DNA of 49,349 bases from Caryophanales bacterium UBA5729 (GTDB lineage: Bacteria; Bacillota_I; Bacilli_A; Izemoplasmatales; Hujiaoplasmataceae). A model generated the notes under the pieces. It saw nothing but the letters and a program-made list of their open reading frames with translations. It was not told the DNA's origin and ran no database searches. The stretch spans positions 1 through 49,349 of the forward strand of contig DIGF01000018.1 of NCBI GenBank assembly GCA_002419505.1. Reading direction: 5' to 3'. How positions within the stretch are numbered: position 1 is the first letter of the stretch; every line of letters starts with the position of its first letter. The position numbers and the translations under genes were made by a program. Of the stretch, positions 1 through 6,823 are shown in pieces.

Positions 1-687
1 GTTAATCCGGTGGTGGTTGATGAGTTTGAAGATATCGCTAGAATATCAGGACATAAGTTATTTGACCGCAAAAGCATTTTTCATGCTTTGAATCAAAAGG
101 CAATAGCCATTAGATTTGCTAAAGAAATCGGAAAAAAATATGAAGATATTAACGTAATTGTCGTTCATTTAGGCGGGGGAATCTCTGTCGGTTTACACAA
201 AAAAGGTCGAGTAGTGGATGTGAATAACGCCTTAGGTGGCGACGGACCTTTTTCGCCGGAAAGAACTGGCACTATACCTACTTATCCTTTAGTTGATTTG
301 TGTTTTTCTGGACAATATACTAAAGATGAAATAAAGAAACTTTTAGTTGGTAAAGGTGGCATCGCTTCATATTTAAATACTAATGATGCTAGAGTCGTTG
401 AAGAAAGAGTATTAAATGGCGACAAAGAAGCTAAGTTGATTTATGATGCGATGGCTTATACAGTCATCAAGGAAATAGGGGCGATGTATTTTGTTTCTAA
501 GGGTGAAATTGATGGCATTTTACTAACTGGTGGAATAGCTTATAGCAAATACTTCACAAATTATATTAAAGAGCACATCGACCCAATCAAGGAAGTTAGG
601 GTTTACCCTGGTGAAGACGAAATGCAAGCTCTAGTTGAAGGCGCTTTAAGAGTGTTAGTTGACAAAGAAAAAGCTAAGGATTATTAA
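1..687 (+). CDS. buk: Butyrate kinase, C-terminal part (5' end outside window)
   Basis: The reading frame is open from base 1 and ends with TAA at 685-687, giving about 228 residues of a family that is normally about 355 long, so the N-terminal third lies upstream. The acetate/butyrate kinase (ASKHA) signature is visible: VVHLGGGISVG (phosphate-binding loop), NALGGDGPFSPERTG, and LLTGGIAYS near the end. The enzyme makes butyrate and ATP from butyryl phosphate and ADP in the cytosol, the last step of butyrate fermentation when paired with phosphotransbutyrylase. Its partner gene (ptb) would be expected just upstream, out of view. A strong terminator follows at 701-732. A branched-chain acyl kinase is the main alternative. 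Confidence 0.93.
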   Translation, partial: VNPVVVDEFEDIARISGHKLFDRKSIFHALNQKAIAIRFAKEIGKKYEDINVIVVHLGGGISVGLHKKGRVVDVNNALGGDGPFSPERTGTIPTYPLVDLCFSGQYTKDEIKKLLVGKGGIASYLNTNDARVVEERVLNGDKEAKLIYDAMAYTVIKEIGAMYFVSKGEIDGILLTGGIAYSKYFTNYIKEHIDPIKEVRVYPGEDEMQALVEGALRVLVDKEKAKDY

Positions 688-700
688 ATAAACACGTTTG

Positions 701-732
701 AGCAAAGTTTTTAAAAGACTTTGCTTTTTTTT
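701..732 (+). terminator. Rho-independent terminator after buk
   Basis: An 8-bp perfect stem, AGCAAAGT (701-708) with ACTTTGCT (718-725), is followed by a run of T. It separates buk from the sigma-factor locus. Confidence 0.9.
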
Positions 733-825
733 GCGAAAAAAAGGGATTAACTTTGTATATATTAACAGGAAAAGTATTTATGAAGATTTTAAGAAAAATA
801 GATGTTTGAAAATCAAATGAACACA

Positions 826-854
826 TTGTTATAAAAAAACAACTTTAATATGAT
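826..854 (+). promoter_or_regulatory. Sigma-A-type promoter for the sigma factor gene
   Basis: TTGTTA (826-831), 17-bp spacer, TATGAT (849-854). This is a housekeeping-type promoter 33 bp before the sigma-factor start. I see no ECF-type promoter (AAC/CGT pattern) here, so autoregulation is not evident from sequence. Confidence 0.65.
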
Positions 855-886
855 AGAATAAATCTAAATAGAAAGGTTGTGATACT

Positions 887-1423
887 TTGAATGACAATGA
901 ATTAATAGAGAAAATTCTTAGTGGCGATAAAGACTTATACGCACGTTTAATGGATAAGTATCATAACGAAATTTTCAAGTATGTGTATAATATGGTTTAC
1001 AATTACAATCAGACGGAAGATTTACTACAAGAAATATTTTTTAAACTATATAAAAGCTTAAAAAAGTTTGATTCAACAAAAGCATCTTTTAGAACTTGGC
1101 TTTATCGGGTTAGTAAGAATCATGTGATTAACTATTTAAAATCAGCGAACCATAGAATGAATTCTCAAGTTTTTGAATATGATGATAATATCAATCAATC
1201 TGAAGAGAATATTGAAGATAGAGCGGTAAATGACAATCAGATAAGTTTAGTTTTAAATGCCATGGAAAGAATCTTGTCCCCTAAGCATTTTGAGATTATG
1301 CATTTACATTATTTCAGCAATTTAACTGTTAAGGAAATTAGTGAAACACTAAATATTCCCGATAAAACAGTATATAAAGCAATAAAAGTTAGCGTCGAAA
1401 AATTAAAAAAGGAGGTGACATAA
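887..1423 (+). CDS. ECF-type RNA polymerase sigma factor
   Basis: 178 residues, the size of group IV (ECF) sigma factors. Region 2 occupies about residues 5-75, with the 2.2-like segment TEDLLQEIFFKLYKSL and 2.4-like SFRTWLYRVSKNHVINYL. Region 4 is a helix-turn-helix at about 120-175 (LTVKEISETLNIPDKTVYKAI). The start is TTG at 887, with GAAAGG ten bases upstream; no in-frame ATG gives a better N terminus. The last codons contain AAGGAGGTGA, the ribosome-binding site of the next gene, and only one base separates the two, so they are translationally coupled. That arrangement is typical of a sigma factor and its anti-sigma partner. Its target promoters cannot be assigned from this window. Confidence 0.88.
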   Translation: MNDNELIEKILSGDKDLYARLMDKYHNEIFKYVYNMVYNYNQTEDLLQEIFFKLYKSLKKFDSTKASFRTWLYRVSKNHVINYLKSANHRMNSQVFEYDDNINQSEENIEDRAVNDNQISLVLNAMERILSPKHFEIMHLHYFSNLTVKEISETLNIPDKTVYKAIKVSVEKLKKEVT

Positions 1424-1424
1424 A

Positions 1425-2492
1425 ATGGAAAAATTTAGTCGAGAAATTGATGAAAAAAGAATGGGGATTTCAAAAGTTCATACAATTGATAATGTTATGG
1501 AGCGAATTAAAAACGAGAAAACAATTTGGTCATTCTTTAAACCAGTAAAGTTTAAACTAATTTTGACTGTGTTTTCTTTAGTTTTATTGATAGTTGTCGT
1601 GATTGCAATTAATCCCAGAACTCCAATCGAACCAATTACACTTAGCGAAGTTAAAACAAAAAAATTAGTAGAAACCTCATATATGTCAGCTTCAATCATT
1701 TCTAACGCTTTAGCTAACACTCAAACTACAACAATTAGTTTTATCCCTTTAGTTGAAATAGAGACTGAATTTGAAAAAAATATCGATGAATTCAATTACT
1801 ATTTTAACATGCTCAAAGTATTTATTGATGACGATGCTTTTGTTAACAATGCCATAGTTGAATCATTAACAAATTCAGATTTCGAATATAAAATCAGTTA
1901 CTTAGTGCAAAATAAAGAGCATATCTTTTACTTAACTATAGATAAAAACGGAATAATTTCTGGTGAAATAATCATCGGGAGTCAAGTTTTTGTTGTTGAA
2001 GGCAATATTGAAGAAGATAATGATGAATTTGAATTGGAACTTATAGCGAGAAAAAATAATGATTATATTGAAATTGAGTATTCAAGCGAGTTTGATGACG
2101 AGATACAAAAAACATATTACATTAAACAATTTATAAATGGAGTTTTAACAGAAAAAGAAATTACTGTTGAAATTGAAGATGATGAAGTGAAAGTAGAAAT
2201 AAAACAAGGAAATGATAACTATCTCCTGGAAAAATATTCAGAAAATGGAGTAACAGTATACTTTTTGGAATATGAAGTTAATGGACGCGAAGGGGAAGTT
2301 TACATAACTGAGGAAATCGATGCTTTTGGAAAAACCATTTATCGTTACCATATTAGCGAAGGCGATTTAGAAAAAGATCTAGACCTTGAAGATCCTGGTG
2401 ATGAAGACGATGAAGACGATGATGAAAATGAAGACGATGATGACGATGAAGATTTATACATCAATTACTTTGAAGATATTAAAGAATTATAA
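1425..2492 (+). CDS. Single-pass membrane protein with acidic C-terminus, candidate anti-sigma factor
   Basis: 355 residues. A cytosolic N-terminus of about 42 residues (with DNVMERIKNE) is followed by one membrane segment at 43-62 and a large outside domain ending in a run of Asp/Glu at about 318-344. Coupling to the sigma gene, plus a short cytosolic part and one membrane span, suggests an anti-sigma factor. No zinc anti-sigma (HxxxCxxC) motif is present, so this rests on context. The outside domain (about residues 75-315) matches the next gene's lipoprotein along its whole length: shared blocks are IAR-(K/N)-(N/G)-x-(D/N)-YIEIEY, FINGV/YINGV and (Y/E)-x-VNG-x-EGE. It appears rich in beta strands and contains two NG-centred internal repeats. 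I recognise no named family. Confidence 0.7.
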   Translation: MEKFSREIDEKRMGISKVHTIDNVMERIKNEKTIWSFFKPVKFKLILTVFSLVLLIVVVIAINPRTPIEPITLSEVKTKKLVETSYMSASIISNALANTQTTTISFIPLVEIETEFEKNIDEFNYYFNMLKVFIDDDAFVNNAIVESLTNSDFEYKISYLVQNKEHIFYLTIDKNGIISGEIIIGSQVFVVEGNIEEDNDEFELELIARKNNDYIEIEYSSEFDDEIQKTYYIKQFINGVLTEKEITVEIEDDEVKVEIKQGNDNYLLEKYSENGVTVYFLEYEVNGREGEVYITEEIDAFGKTIYRYHISEGDLEKDLDLEDPGDEDDEDDDENEDDDDDEDLYINYFEDIKEL

Positions 2493-2516
2493 AGAAATTT
2501 AAAAAGATTCTAAAAA

Positions 2517-2545
2517 AAAGGAGAAAATTCGTTTTCTCCTTTGTA
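2517..2545 (+). other. Intercistronic hairpin between membrane protein and lipoprotein genes
   Basis: An 11-bp perfect stem (2517-2527 with 2532-2542) is capped by a TTCG loop. Only two or three T follow before GTATATAT, so it is at best a leaky terminator. It may partly uncouple lipoprotein expression from the sigma/membrane-protein message or protect an RNA end. Confidence 0.65.
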
Positions 2546-2583
2546 TATATCAATGAAAGCAAAAAAGAAAAGGAGATTATATT

Positions 2584-3606
2584 ATGAAAAAATTATTAAG
2601 TGTTTTAGCAATAGCTTTATTAGCATTAGGAATTAGCGCTTGCAGCGTTAAGGAAGAAAAAAATGTATTATCCAGTGAACAATCATTAGCCACTATGGCT
2701 TATCTCTCTTCCAATTTTTTAAGTCTCAATAACGATTCACTAACACAAAGTTTATCAGTAAATCTAGCAGACGATGAGTTTGAGATCGATACTGAATTAG
2801 AAACTGTGAATGAGTATCTGGAGTTATTAAAAAGTTTTATGGAAGATGGTGCATCTGGTTTTGCTAATATAACAGAAGAACAGTCAGATCGAGAAGAATA
2901 TGAAAATATGATTACTATTACTGTAGTTGAAGATGTTTATCTTTTATATTATAGTGTTAATAGTGAAACCAAAGAAATTTCAGGAATCTTTATTATTGAT
3001 GAAGAGGAATATACAATTACAGCTTTTAGTTATTTAGATGATTCTGATGATTTCTATGACGACGATGATGATGACGACGACATGTATGAAGATGACGATG
3101 ATGATGACGATGACATGTATGAAGATGACGATGATGAAGACGAAGACATGGCATATACTGAATTATCAGAAAACACTGTCTTTGAAGAATCTGAAAGAAA
3201 AATGGTTTTGATTGCTAGAAATGGCGACAACTACATCGAAATTGAATATAAAGTAGAAGTTGAAGAAGATGAAACTGAAACTAAGTTCGAAATGAAAACA
3301 TACATAAATGGAGTTGAAAAAGAAATCGAAATCGAAATAAAGATTGAAGACGATGAGTATAAAATTGAAATTCAAGATGGAGACAATGAATATGAGTTTA
3401 AACGCGAAATCGAAGATGATGGAATTAAATATGAGTTAGAGTACAAAGTTAATGGTGTAGAAGGCGAAATTGAAATCTTTGAAACTACAAATGAATTAGG
3501 AGAAACGATCTATACTTATAAAATTGAAGAAGAAGGAAGATATAAAGAAATTGAAATTGATGATGATGATGATGATGATGATGATATTAAAACAAGTTTC
3601 TTTTAA
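2584..3606 (+). CDS. Asp-rich lipoprotein paralogous to the upstream membrane protein
   Basis: 340 residues with a lipoprotein signal peptide (MKK, hydrophobic core, lipobox GISAC), lipidated Cys at residue 20, so exposed on the outer face of the membrane. The mature part aligns with the outside domain of the preceding membrane protein: SYLSSNFLSL near the N-terminus, IARNGDNYIEIEY at about 210-222, and two NG-repeats (TYINGVEKEIEIEI, YKVNGVEGEIEIF). An insertion at about 152-188 consists of Asp tracts separated by MYED, and nine consecutive Asp lie at 326-334. Such clusters are expected to bind divalent cations weakly. The ribosome-binding site AAAAGGAG precedes the ATG. Function is unknown; a sensor, decoy or target for the sigma/anti-sigma pair is inferred from co-location and shared fold. 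Confidence 0.72.
   Translation: MKKLLSVLAIALLALGISACSVKEEKNVLSSEQSLATMAYLSSNFLSLNNDSLTQSLSVNLADDEFEIDTELETVNEYLELLKSFMEDGASGFANITEEQSDREEYENMITITVVEDVYLLYYSVNSETKEISGIFIIDEEEYTITAFSYLDDSDDFYDDDDDDDDMYEDDDDDDDDMYEDDDDEDEDMAYTELSENTVFEESERKMVLIARNGDNYIEIEYKVEVEEDETETKFEMKTYINGVEKEIEIEIKIEDDEYKIEIQDGDNEYEFKREIEDDGIKYELEYKVNGVEGEIEIFETTNELGETIYTYKIEEEGRYKEIEIDDDDDDDDDIKTSFF
3559..3585 (+). repeat. (GAT)9 microsatellite in the lipoprotein gene
   Basis: Nine uninterrupted GAT codons encode the nine C-terminal Asp. The earlier Asp tract (3056-3150) mixes GAT and GAC, so the pure repeat looks younger and prone to slippage. Gain or loss of units would keep the frame. Confidence 0.9.
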
Positions 3607-3615
3607 ATAACTATA

Positions 3616-3649
3616 AAACCAACTAAAAATAATAGTTGGTTTTTTTCTT
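3616..3649 (+). terminator. Rho-independent terminator closing the sigma/lipoprotein locus
   Basis: A 10-bp stem, AAACCAACTA (3616-3625) with TAGTTGGTTT (3633-3642), followed by T residues. Confidence 0.92.
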
Positions 3650-3651
3650 GT

Positions 3652-3680
3652 TTGAAATCAATGAAGTTTTACGTTATAAT
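3652..3680 (+). promoter_or_regulatory. Sigma-A promoter for GNAT gene
   Basis: TTGAAA (3652-3657), 17-bp spacer, TATAAT (3675-3680), immediately after the preceding terminator. Confidence 0.85.
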
Positions 3681-3703
3681 ATTTTAAGTAAGGAGTGATG
3701 ATA

Positions 3704-4231
3704 ATGAAGTTTTTAAAAGATAACACGATAGTTGATATTATGGAAGCTACGCCAGATGATTCAGAAGAGTTATTGACGCTCTTTAAACAGATCGGATCTG
3801 AATCAACTTTTTTAATTATGGATAAAAACGGATTAGGTATATCTTTAGAAGAAGAAAAAGAGTATTTAAGAAAAGCAAATGAATCGATAACTACTAAATA
3901 TTTTGTGGCTAAAGTCAAAGATAAGATCGTTGGGGATTGCGGAATTAAAGGGCATAAAAGCCCCAAAACAAAGCATAATGTTGATTTAGGCATTTCAGTA
4001 TTGAAAGATTATTGGAATAAGGGCTTAGGGACTATTTTAATGGAGCATACAATTAATTATGCAAGGATTACCGGAGAAATTAAAAATATTTATCTTGAGG
4101 TTAGGGAAGATAATGATAATGCAATTAAATTATATGAAAATATGGGTTTTAAGAAAGTTGGCGTTATGCCCGATAAAATATATTTAGATGGTAAGTATTA
4201 TAACGAATTAATTTTCTTGTTGCAGATTTAA
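3704..4231 (+). CDS. GNAT-family N-acetyltransferase
   Basis: 175 residues from ATG 3704, chosen because AAGGAG (3690-3695) lies eight bases upstream; the earlier in-frame GTG and ATG overlap or abut that site. The acetyl-CoA-binding motif A is seen in LGISVLKDYWNKGLGTILM (R/Q-x-x-G-x-G/A type, here NKGLGT). Motif B follows as IYLEVREDNDNAIKLYENMGFKKVG. The C-terminus resembles the RimJ/RimL and SpeG-like branch that acetylates amines on proteins, polyamines or drugs, but the substrate cannot be read. It is a single-gene unit with its own promoter and terminator. Confidence 0.88.
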   Translation: MKFLKDNTIVDIMEATPDDSEELLTLFKQIGSESTFLIMDKNGLGISLEEEKEYLRKANESITTKYFVAKVKDKIVGDCGIKGHKSPKTKHNVDLGISVLKDYWNKGLGTILMEHTINYARITGEIKNIYLEVREDNDNAIKLYENMGFKKVGVMPDKIYLDGKYYNELIFLLQI

Positions 4232-4286
4232 TAAAAATGAAAATGTTCATCAGTTAATAATCTTTTAGTTTCAGTTATTGATATTT

Positions 4287-4321
4287 AAAGTCAACTTAAA
4301 ATGTTGGCTTTGATTTTTTTA
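4287..4321 (+). terminator. Rho-independent terminator after GNAT gene
   Basis: A 9-bp stem (4287-4295 with 4303-4311, one G-U pair) followed by GATTTTTTT. Confidence 0.88.
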
Positions 4322-4365
4322 TGATATTTCTTAATTTTAGATATAGATTTTAGTGATAAATTTGA

Positions 4366-4371
4366 TATAAT
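4366..4371 (+). promoter_or_regulatory. -10 element upstream of rubredoxin
   Basis: TATAAT at 4366-4371, about 31 bases before the rubredoxin start. The corresponding -35 region (about 4343-4348) is poor. Confidence 0.5.
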
Positions 4372-4402
4372 AGATTTAACAAATATAAAGGAGGAATTAT
4401 TA

Positions 4403-4561
4403 ATGAAATATGTTTGTGATGTATGTGGATATATTTATGATCCTGAATTAGGAGATCCAGACGGCGGCATTGAACCGGGAACAGCTTTTGAAGATATTCC
4501 TGAAGATTGGGTATGTCCTGAATGTGGAGTGACTAAAGAAAACTTTAGCCCACTAGACTAG
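4403..4561 (+). CDS. Rubredoxin
   Basis: 52 residues, the normal length. Two CxxC(G) iron knuckles are present: CDVCGY at Cys5/Cys8 and CPECG at Cys38/Cys41. The invariant rubredoxin text YDPELGDPDGGI and FEDIPEDWVCP is also there. It is a one-electron carrier with an Fe(Cys)4 site in the cytosol, and in anaerobes it feeds superoxide reductase, rubrerythrin or oxygen reductases. The start ATG has AAGGAGGA at good spacing. mscL begins eight bases after its stop, so the two probably share a message. This gene is one of the best hints of anaerobic life in the window. Confidence 0.97.
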   Translation: MKYVCDVCGYIYDPELGDPDGGIEPGTAFEDIPEDWVCPECGVTKENFSPLD

Positions 4562-4569
4562 AGGTTAAT

Positions 4570-4971
4570 ATGGGGAAATTTTTTAAAGAATTTAGAGATT
4601 TTATATCTAAAGGTAATGCCTTAGATTTAGCAGTTGGTTTGGTTATCGGTACTGCTTTTAATGCAATTATTAAAAGTTTAGTAGCTGATATTATTACACC
4701 ATTGATTAGCTTATTGTTTAAAGCCGATCTTTCAAATCTCTATGTTGTTTTACGAGGAACAGCAACTTTTAATCCATTAGATGGAAGCTTAATTTTAAGT
4801 CAAGACGCTGTATTGCTTACTTATGGTAGGTTTATTAATTCCATTATTGACTTCGTGATTATTGCTTTAGCTATTTTCTTAACATTAAAAGTCATTACTA
4901 AATTTTCAAATAGATTAAAACAAGTAAAAGAAGCAATTGGAAATAAAGAACCAGAAGAAGTTAAGGAATAA
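4570..4971 (+). CDS. mscL: Large-conductance mechanosensitive channel MscL
   Basis: 133 residues, typical length. The N-terminal amphipathic helix and first membrane helix read FRDFISKGNALDLAVGLVIG and continue TAFNAIIKSLVADIITP, the family signature lining the pore. The second membrane helix is at about 88-108 (FINSIIDFVIIALAIFLTL), and a charged C-terminal bundle ends in EEVKE. A homopentamer opens under membrane tension to release solutes on hypo-osmotic shock. It follows rubredoxin after eight bases and precedes the CAT-like gene by five. Confidence 0.96.
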   Translation: MGKFFKEFRDFISKGNALDLAVGLVIGTAFNAIIKSLVADIITPLISLLFKADLSNLYVVLRGTATFNPLDGSLILSQDAVLLTYGRFINSIIDFVIIALAIFLTLKVITKFSNRLKQVKEAIGNKEPEEVKE

Positions 4972-4976
4972 GAAAT

Positions 4977-5609
4977 ATGAAGATTGTCGATATTAAAAAA
5001 TGGAATAGGAAAAAGTATTATGAGTATTATAAGAATTATGATAATCCTTGCTTTTCTGTTGATTTGAATATCGATATTGATTTATTGATAAGAATTGTAA
5101 AAACAAAAAATTTAAAGTTTTTTCCGACGTTCATATATTGTTTAATGAAAGCGATGAATGATATTGATGAATTTAAGTATCGAGTTAGAGGAGATACTGT
5201 GATTCTTCATGATTTTATTCATCCTTCGTTTACTGTGCTTAATGAAACTGATAATTATGTTTTTTGTTATAGCGAATATGTTGAAGATTTTCATGTGTTT
5301 TATGAAAATGTTCTAGAAAACATAAAAAAAGCTTTGAATAGTGATAATCTTGAGGATGAACCTGGAAAAGATGATTTAGTTTTTATCTCCTCTTTGCCCT
5401 GGTTTAGTTTTAACTCAGTAACTCATCCTTTTTCAAAGGACGATCCGCACAGTATTCCAAGAATCAGTTTTGGAAAATATTTTTTAGAAAATAGTATTTA
5501 TAAATTACCTTTATCGATTCAGATTCATCACGGTTTATGTGATGGTCTGCATATTGCGAGATTAATTGATGGAATCAATCAATCAGTTAAAGCTCTAGAA
5601 TCTATATAA
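4977..5609 (+). CDS. Chloramphenicol acetyltransferase-like protein (CatA family)
   Basis: 210 residues, matching the approximately 215-residue trimeric CAT family. The hallmark HHxxxDG appears as HHGLCDGLH, with catalytic His185 and structural Asp189. The family's N-terminal opening is recognisable (VDIKKWNRKKYYEYY and NPCFSVDLNIDI), as is SLPWFSFNSVTHP. Members acetylate chloramphenicol with acetyl-CoA, but many chromosomal CatA-like proteins have no proven drug activity, so resistance should not be assumed. Base composition is like its neighbours, with no flanking mobile element, which argues for a resident gene. It begins five bases after mscL. Confidence 0.85.
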   Translation: MKIVDIKKWNRKKYYEYYKNYDNPCFSVDLNIDIDLLIRIVKTKNLKFFPTFIYCLMKAMNDIDEFKYRVRGDTVILHDFIHPSFTVLNETDNYVFCYSEYVEDFHVFYENVLENIKKALNSDNLEDEPGKDDLVFISSLPWFSFNSVTHPFSKDDPHSIPRISFGKYFLENSIYKLPLSIQIHHGLCDGLHIARLIDGINQSVKALESI

Positions 5610-5628
5610 AAACTTAATATCGCTAATT

Positions 5629-5774
5629 ACTTAGGTGTATAACAGGGAATTGAGTGAAAATCTCAAGCTGTGCCAGCAACCGTATATCTGTTTACCTTAT
5701 AGTTTTGCCATTGCTTGACTATCAAGCGAGAAGGTTATAAGGAGTAAAAAGACAAGTCGGGAGACCTACCTAAT
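5629..5774 (+). ncRNA. Cobalamin (adenosylcobalamin-type) riboswitch
   Basis: The conserved B12-riboswitch text is present in order: AACAGGGAA (5641-5649), GTGAAAATC (5653-5661), GCTGTGCCAGCAACCGTA (5667-5684) and GACAAGTCGGGAGACC (5751-5766). The closing P1 stem is TTAGGT (5631-5636) with ACCTAA (5768-5773). Peripheral stems are CCTTATA/TATAAGG (5695-5701 with 5736-5742) and GCTTGA/TCAAGC. No terminator lies between it and the ATG at 5805, so control is probably at translation. It should repress the downstream B12-uptake genes when cobalamin is plentiful. Confidence 0.95.
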
Positions 5775-5804
5775 TAATTAAATACAAAAAAAGGGAGAAA
5801 CAAA

Positions 5805-6293
5805 ATGAAAGCGTTAAAAAGAATTGTACTGGGCTCTTTACTATTCTTGACGTTGGTGTTATTTGGTGCATGTGACCTAAAAACGACAACCTCAAGTACA
5901 GAAGGGTCGAACCAAGTATCCACAACAGCTGAAATCAAATCTTTCACTGTGCAAATCATTGTGACTGGAGACGATCCAGAAACCACAGAAGTAGAAACAG
6001 AATATATTTCTGTATCAAAAGTTATCGTTTTTAATGAAACTGATAATTTACTCGAATTATTAAGAGAAAACTTTGTAGTTTATTGCGCAGATGCTAATGG
6101 ACAAAAGGATGAAACCTGTTCATATAACGGTGGTTTTGGCAGATATTTAGTGGGCATTGATGTTTTAGATGCTACTTCGGTAACAAATGGTTATATTTCT
6201 TTCTACATTGATGGAAATTACGCTATGAGCGGAGTAGATGCAACGCCACTAGAAGATGGTAAGGTTTTTAGTTTTAAACTTGAAACCTACTAG
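5805..6293 (+). CDS. Lipoprotein with transcobalamin-like C-terminal (DUF4430) domain, putative B12 binder
   Basis: 162 residues. The signal peptide ends in lipobox LFGAC (Cys23), and a Ser/Thr-rich linker runs to about residue 45. The remainder reads as a DUF4430 / transcobalamin-C-like domain: VSKVIVFNETDNLLELLRENF, a Cys pair (YCADANGQKDETC), then GYISFYIDGNYAMSGVDATPLEDGKVFSF, where the last block is the hallmark of this beta-grasp family. In animal intrinsic factor and transcobalamin the related domain contacts cobalamin. Control by a cobalamin riboswitch and overlap with an ECF S-component gene make B12 capture outside the membrane the likely role. The ribosome-binding site is AAGGGAG. 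Confidence 0.85.
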   Translation: MKALKRIVLGSLLFLTLVLFGACDLKTTTSSTEGSNQVSTTAEIKSFTVQIIVTGDDPETTEVETEYISVSKVIVFNETDNLLELLRENFVVYCADANGQKDETCSYNGGFGRYLVGIDVLDATSVTNGYISFYIDGNYAMSGVDATPLEDGKVFSFKLETY

Positions 6294-6804
6294 AAAAAAT
6301 ACGATTAGAAGCATCACCCTAGCGGGGATGCTTCTAGCCATATTATTTGTTCAGGAACAGCTCTTGGTTCTCGTTCCACAGTTCCAATTCACTGTTGTAT
6401 TAATAATGGTTTACGCTGCGATTTTTCCCTATCGAATTTTAATGCCTTTAATAGCTGGTTATGTTTTGCTAGATAACATATACATGGGTACATTGAATTA
6501 TTTGTATTTTATTCCCATGTTAACTGCGTGGCTTTTACTAGCTTTTGTTTCAAGAAAACTAAGATTCAAACCGTTTTACATCCAAACTATTACAGCTATA
6601 GCATTTGGTTTTGTTTACGGATGGATTTATTTGCCAGCAAGGATGATTGAGCAAGGTGTGGGGATTTTCTGGTTATATTTGAAAATGGATTTGCCTTTTG
6701 AAATCATGATGGCAGCTAGTAATTTTGTAACTGTGCTTTTGGTTTATCAGCCCTTAAGATACAGTCTTGAGAGACTAATCGAAACTGAAATTAAAAAGAT
6801 GTGA
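6256..6804 (+). CDS. ECF transporter S component, probably cobalamin-specific
   Basis: 182 residues, almost all hydrophobic, with about five or six membrane helices, the size of ECF-type substrate-binding (S) components. Helix 1 (ITLAGMLLAILFVQEQ) sits where S components contact EcfT. Substrate is inferred from the cobalamin riboswitch and DUF4430 lipoprotein upstream. Energising genes ecfA/ecfA'/ecfT are not in this window, as is usual for group II ECF systems. The ATG at 6256 overlaps the previous gene by 38 bases. A TTG at 6280 would shorten the overlap and cannot be excluded, since neither has a strong ribosome-binding site. The TGA stop lies inside the terminator stem. Confidence 0.78.
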   Translation: MVRFLVLNLKPTRKNTIRSITLAGMLLAILFVQEQLLVLVPQFQFTVVLIMVYAAIFPYRILMPLIAGYVLLDNIYMGTLNYLYFIPMLTAWLLLAFVSRKLRFKPFYIQTITAIAFGFVYGWIYLPARMIEQGVGIFWLYLKMDLPFEIMMAASNFVTVLLVYQPLRYSLERLIETEIKKM

Positions 6805-6823
6805 CATGTTCACATCTTTTTTT
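6794..6823. terminator. Bidirectional terminator between S component and clpB
   Basis: An 11-bp perfect stem (6794-6804 with 6810-6820), loop CATGT, with T on one side and A on the other. Both convergent genes end in it: the plus-strand TGA is 6802-6804 and the minus-strand TGA is 6812-6810. Confidence 0.92.

Noticed and set aside
688..825. Small RNA or leader peptide between buk and the sigma factor gene
   Set aside because: Beyond the terminator at 701-732 I see no promoter-plus-hairpin pair or convincing short reading frame.
1478..1720. Minus-strand open frame opposite the candidate anti-sigma gene
   Set aside because: It has no ribosome-binding site or family resemblance and is a frame shadow of the coupled plus-strand gene.
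3056..3150. Short tandem DNA repeats resembling a CRISPR or satellite array
   Set aside because: They are Asp/Glu codon runs in the lipoprotein frame with no unique spacers of constant size.
4977..5609. Acquired chloramphenicol-resistance cassette
   Set aside because: Composition matches neighbours, and there is no mobile element or attenuator leader; a resident CAT-like gene is more likely.
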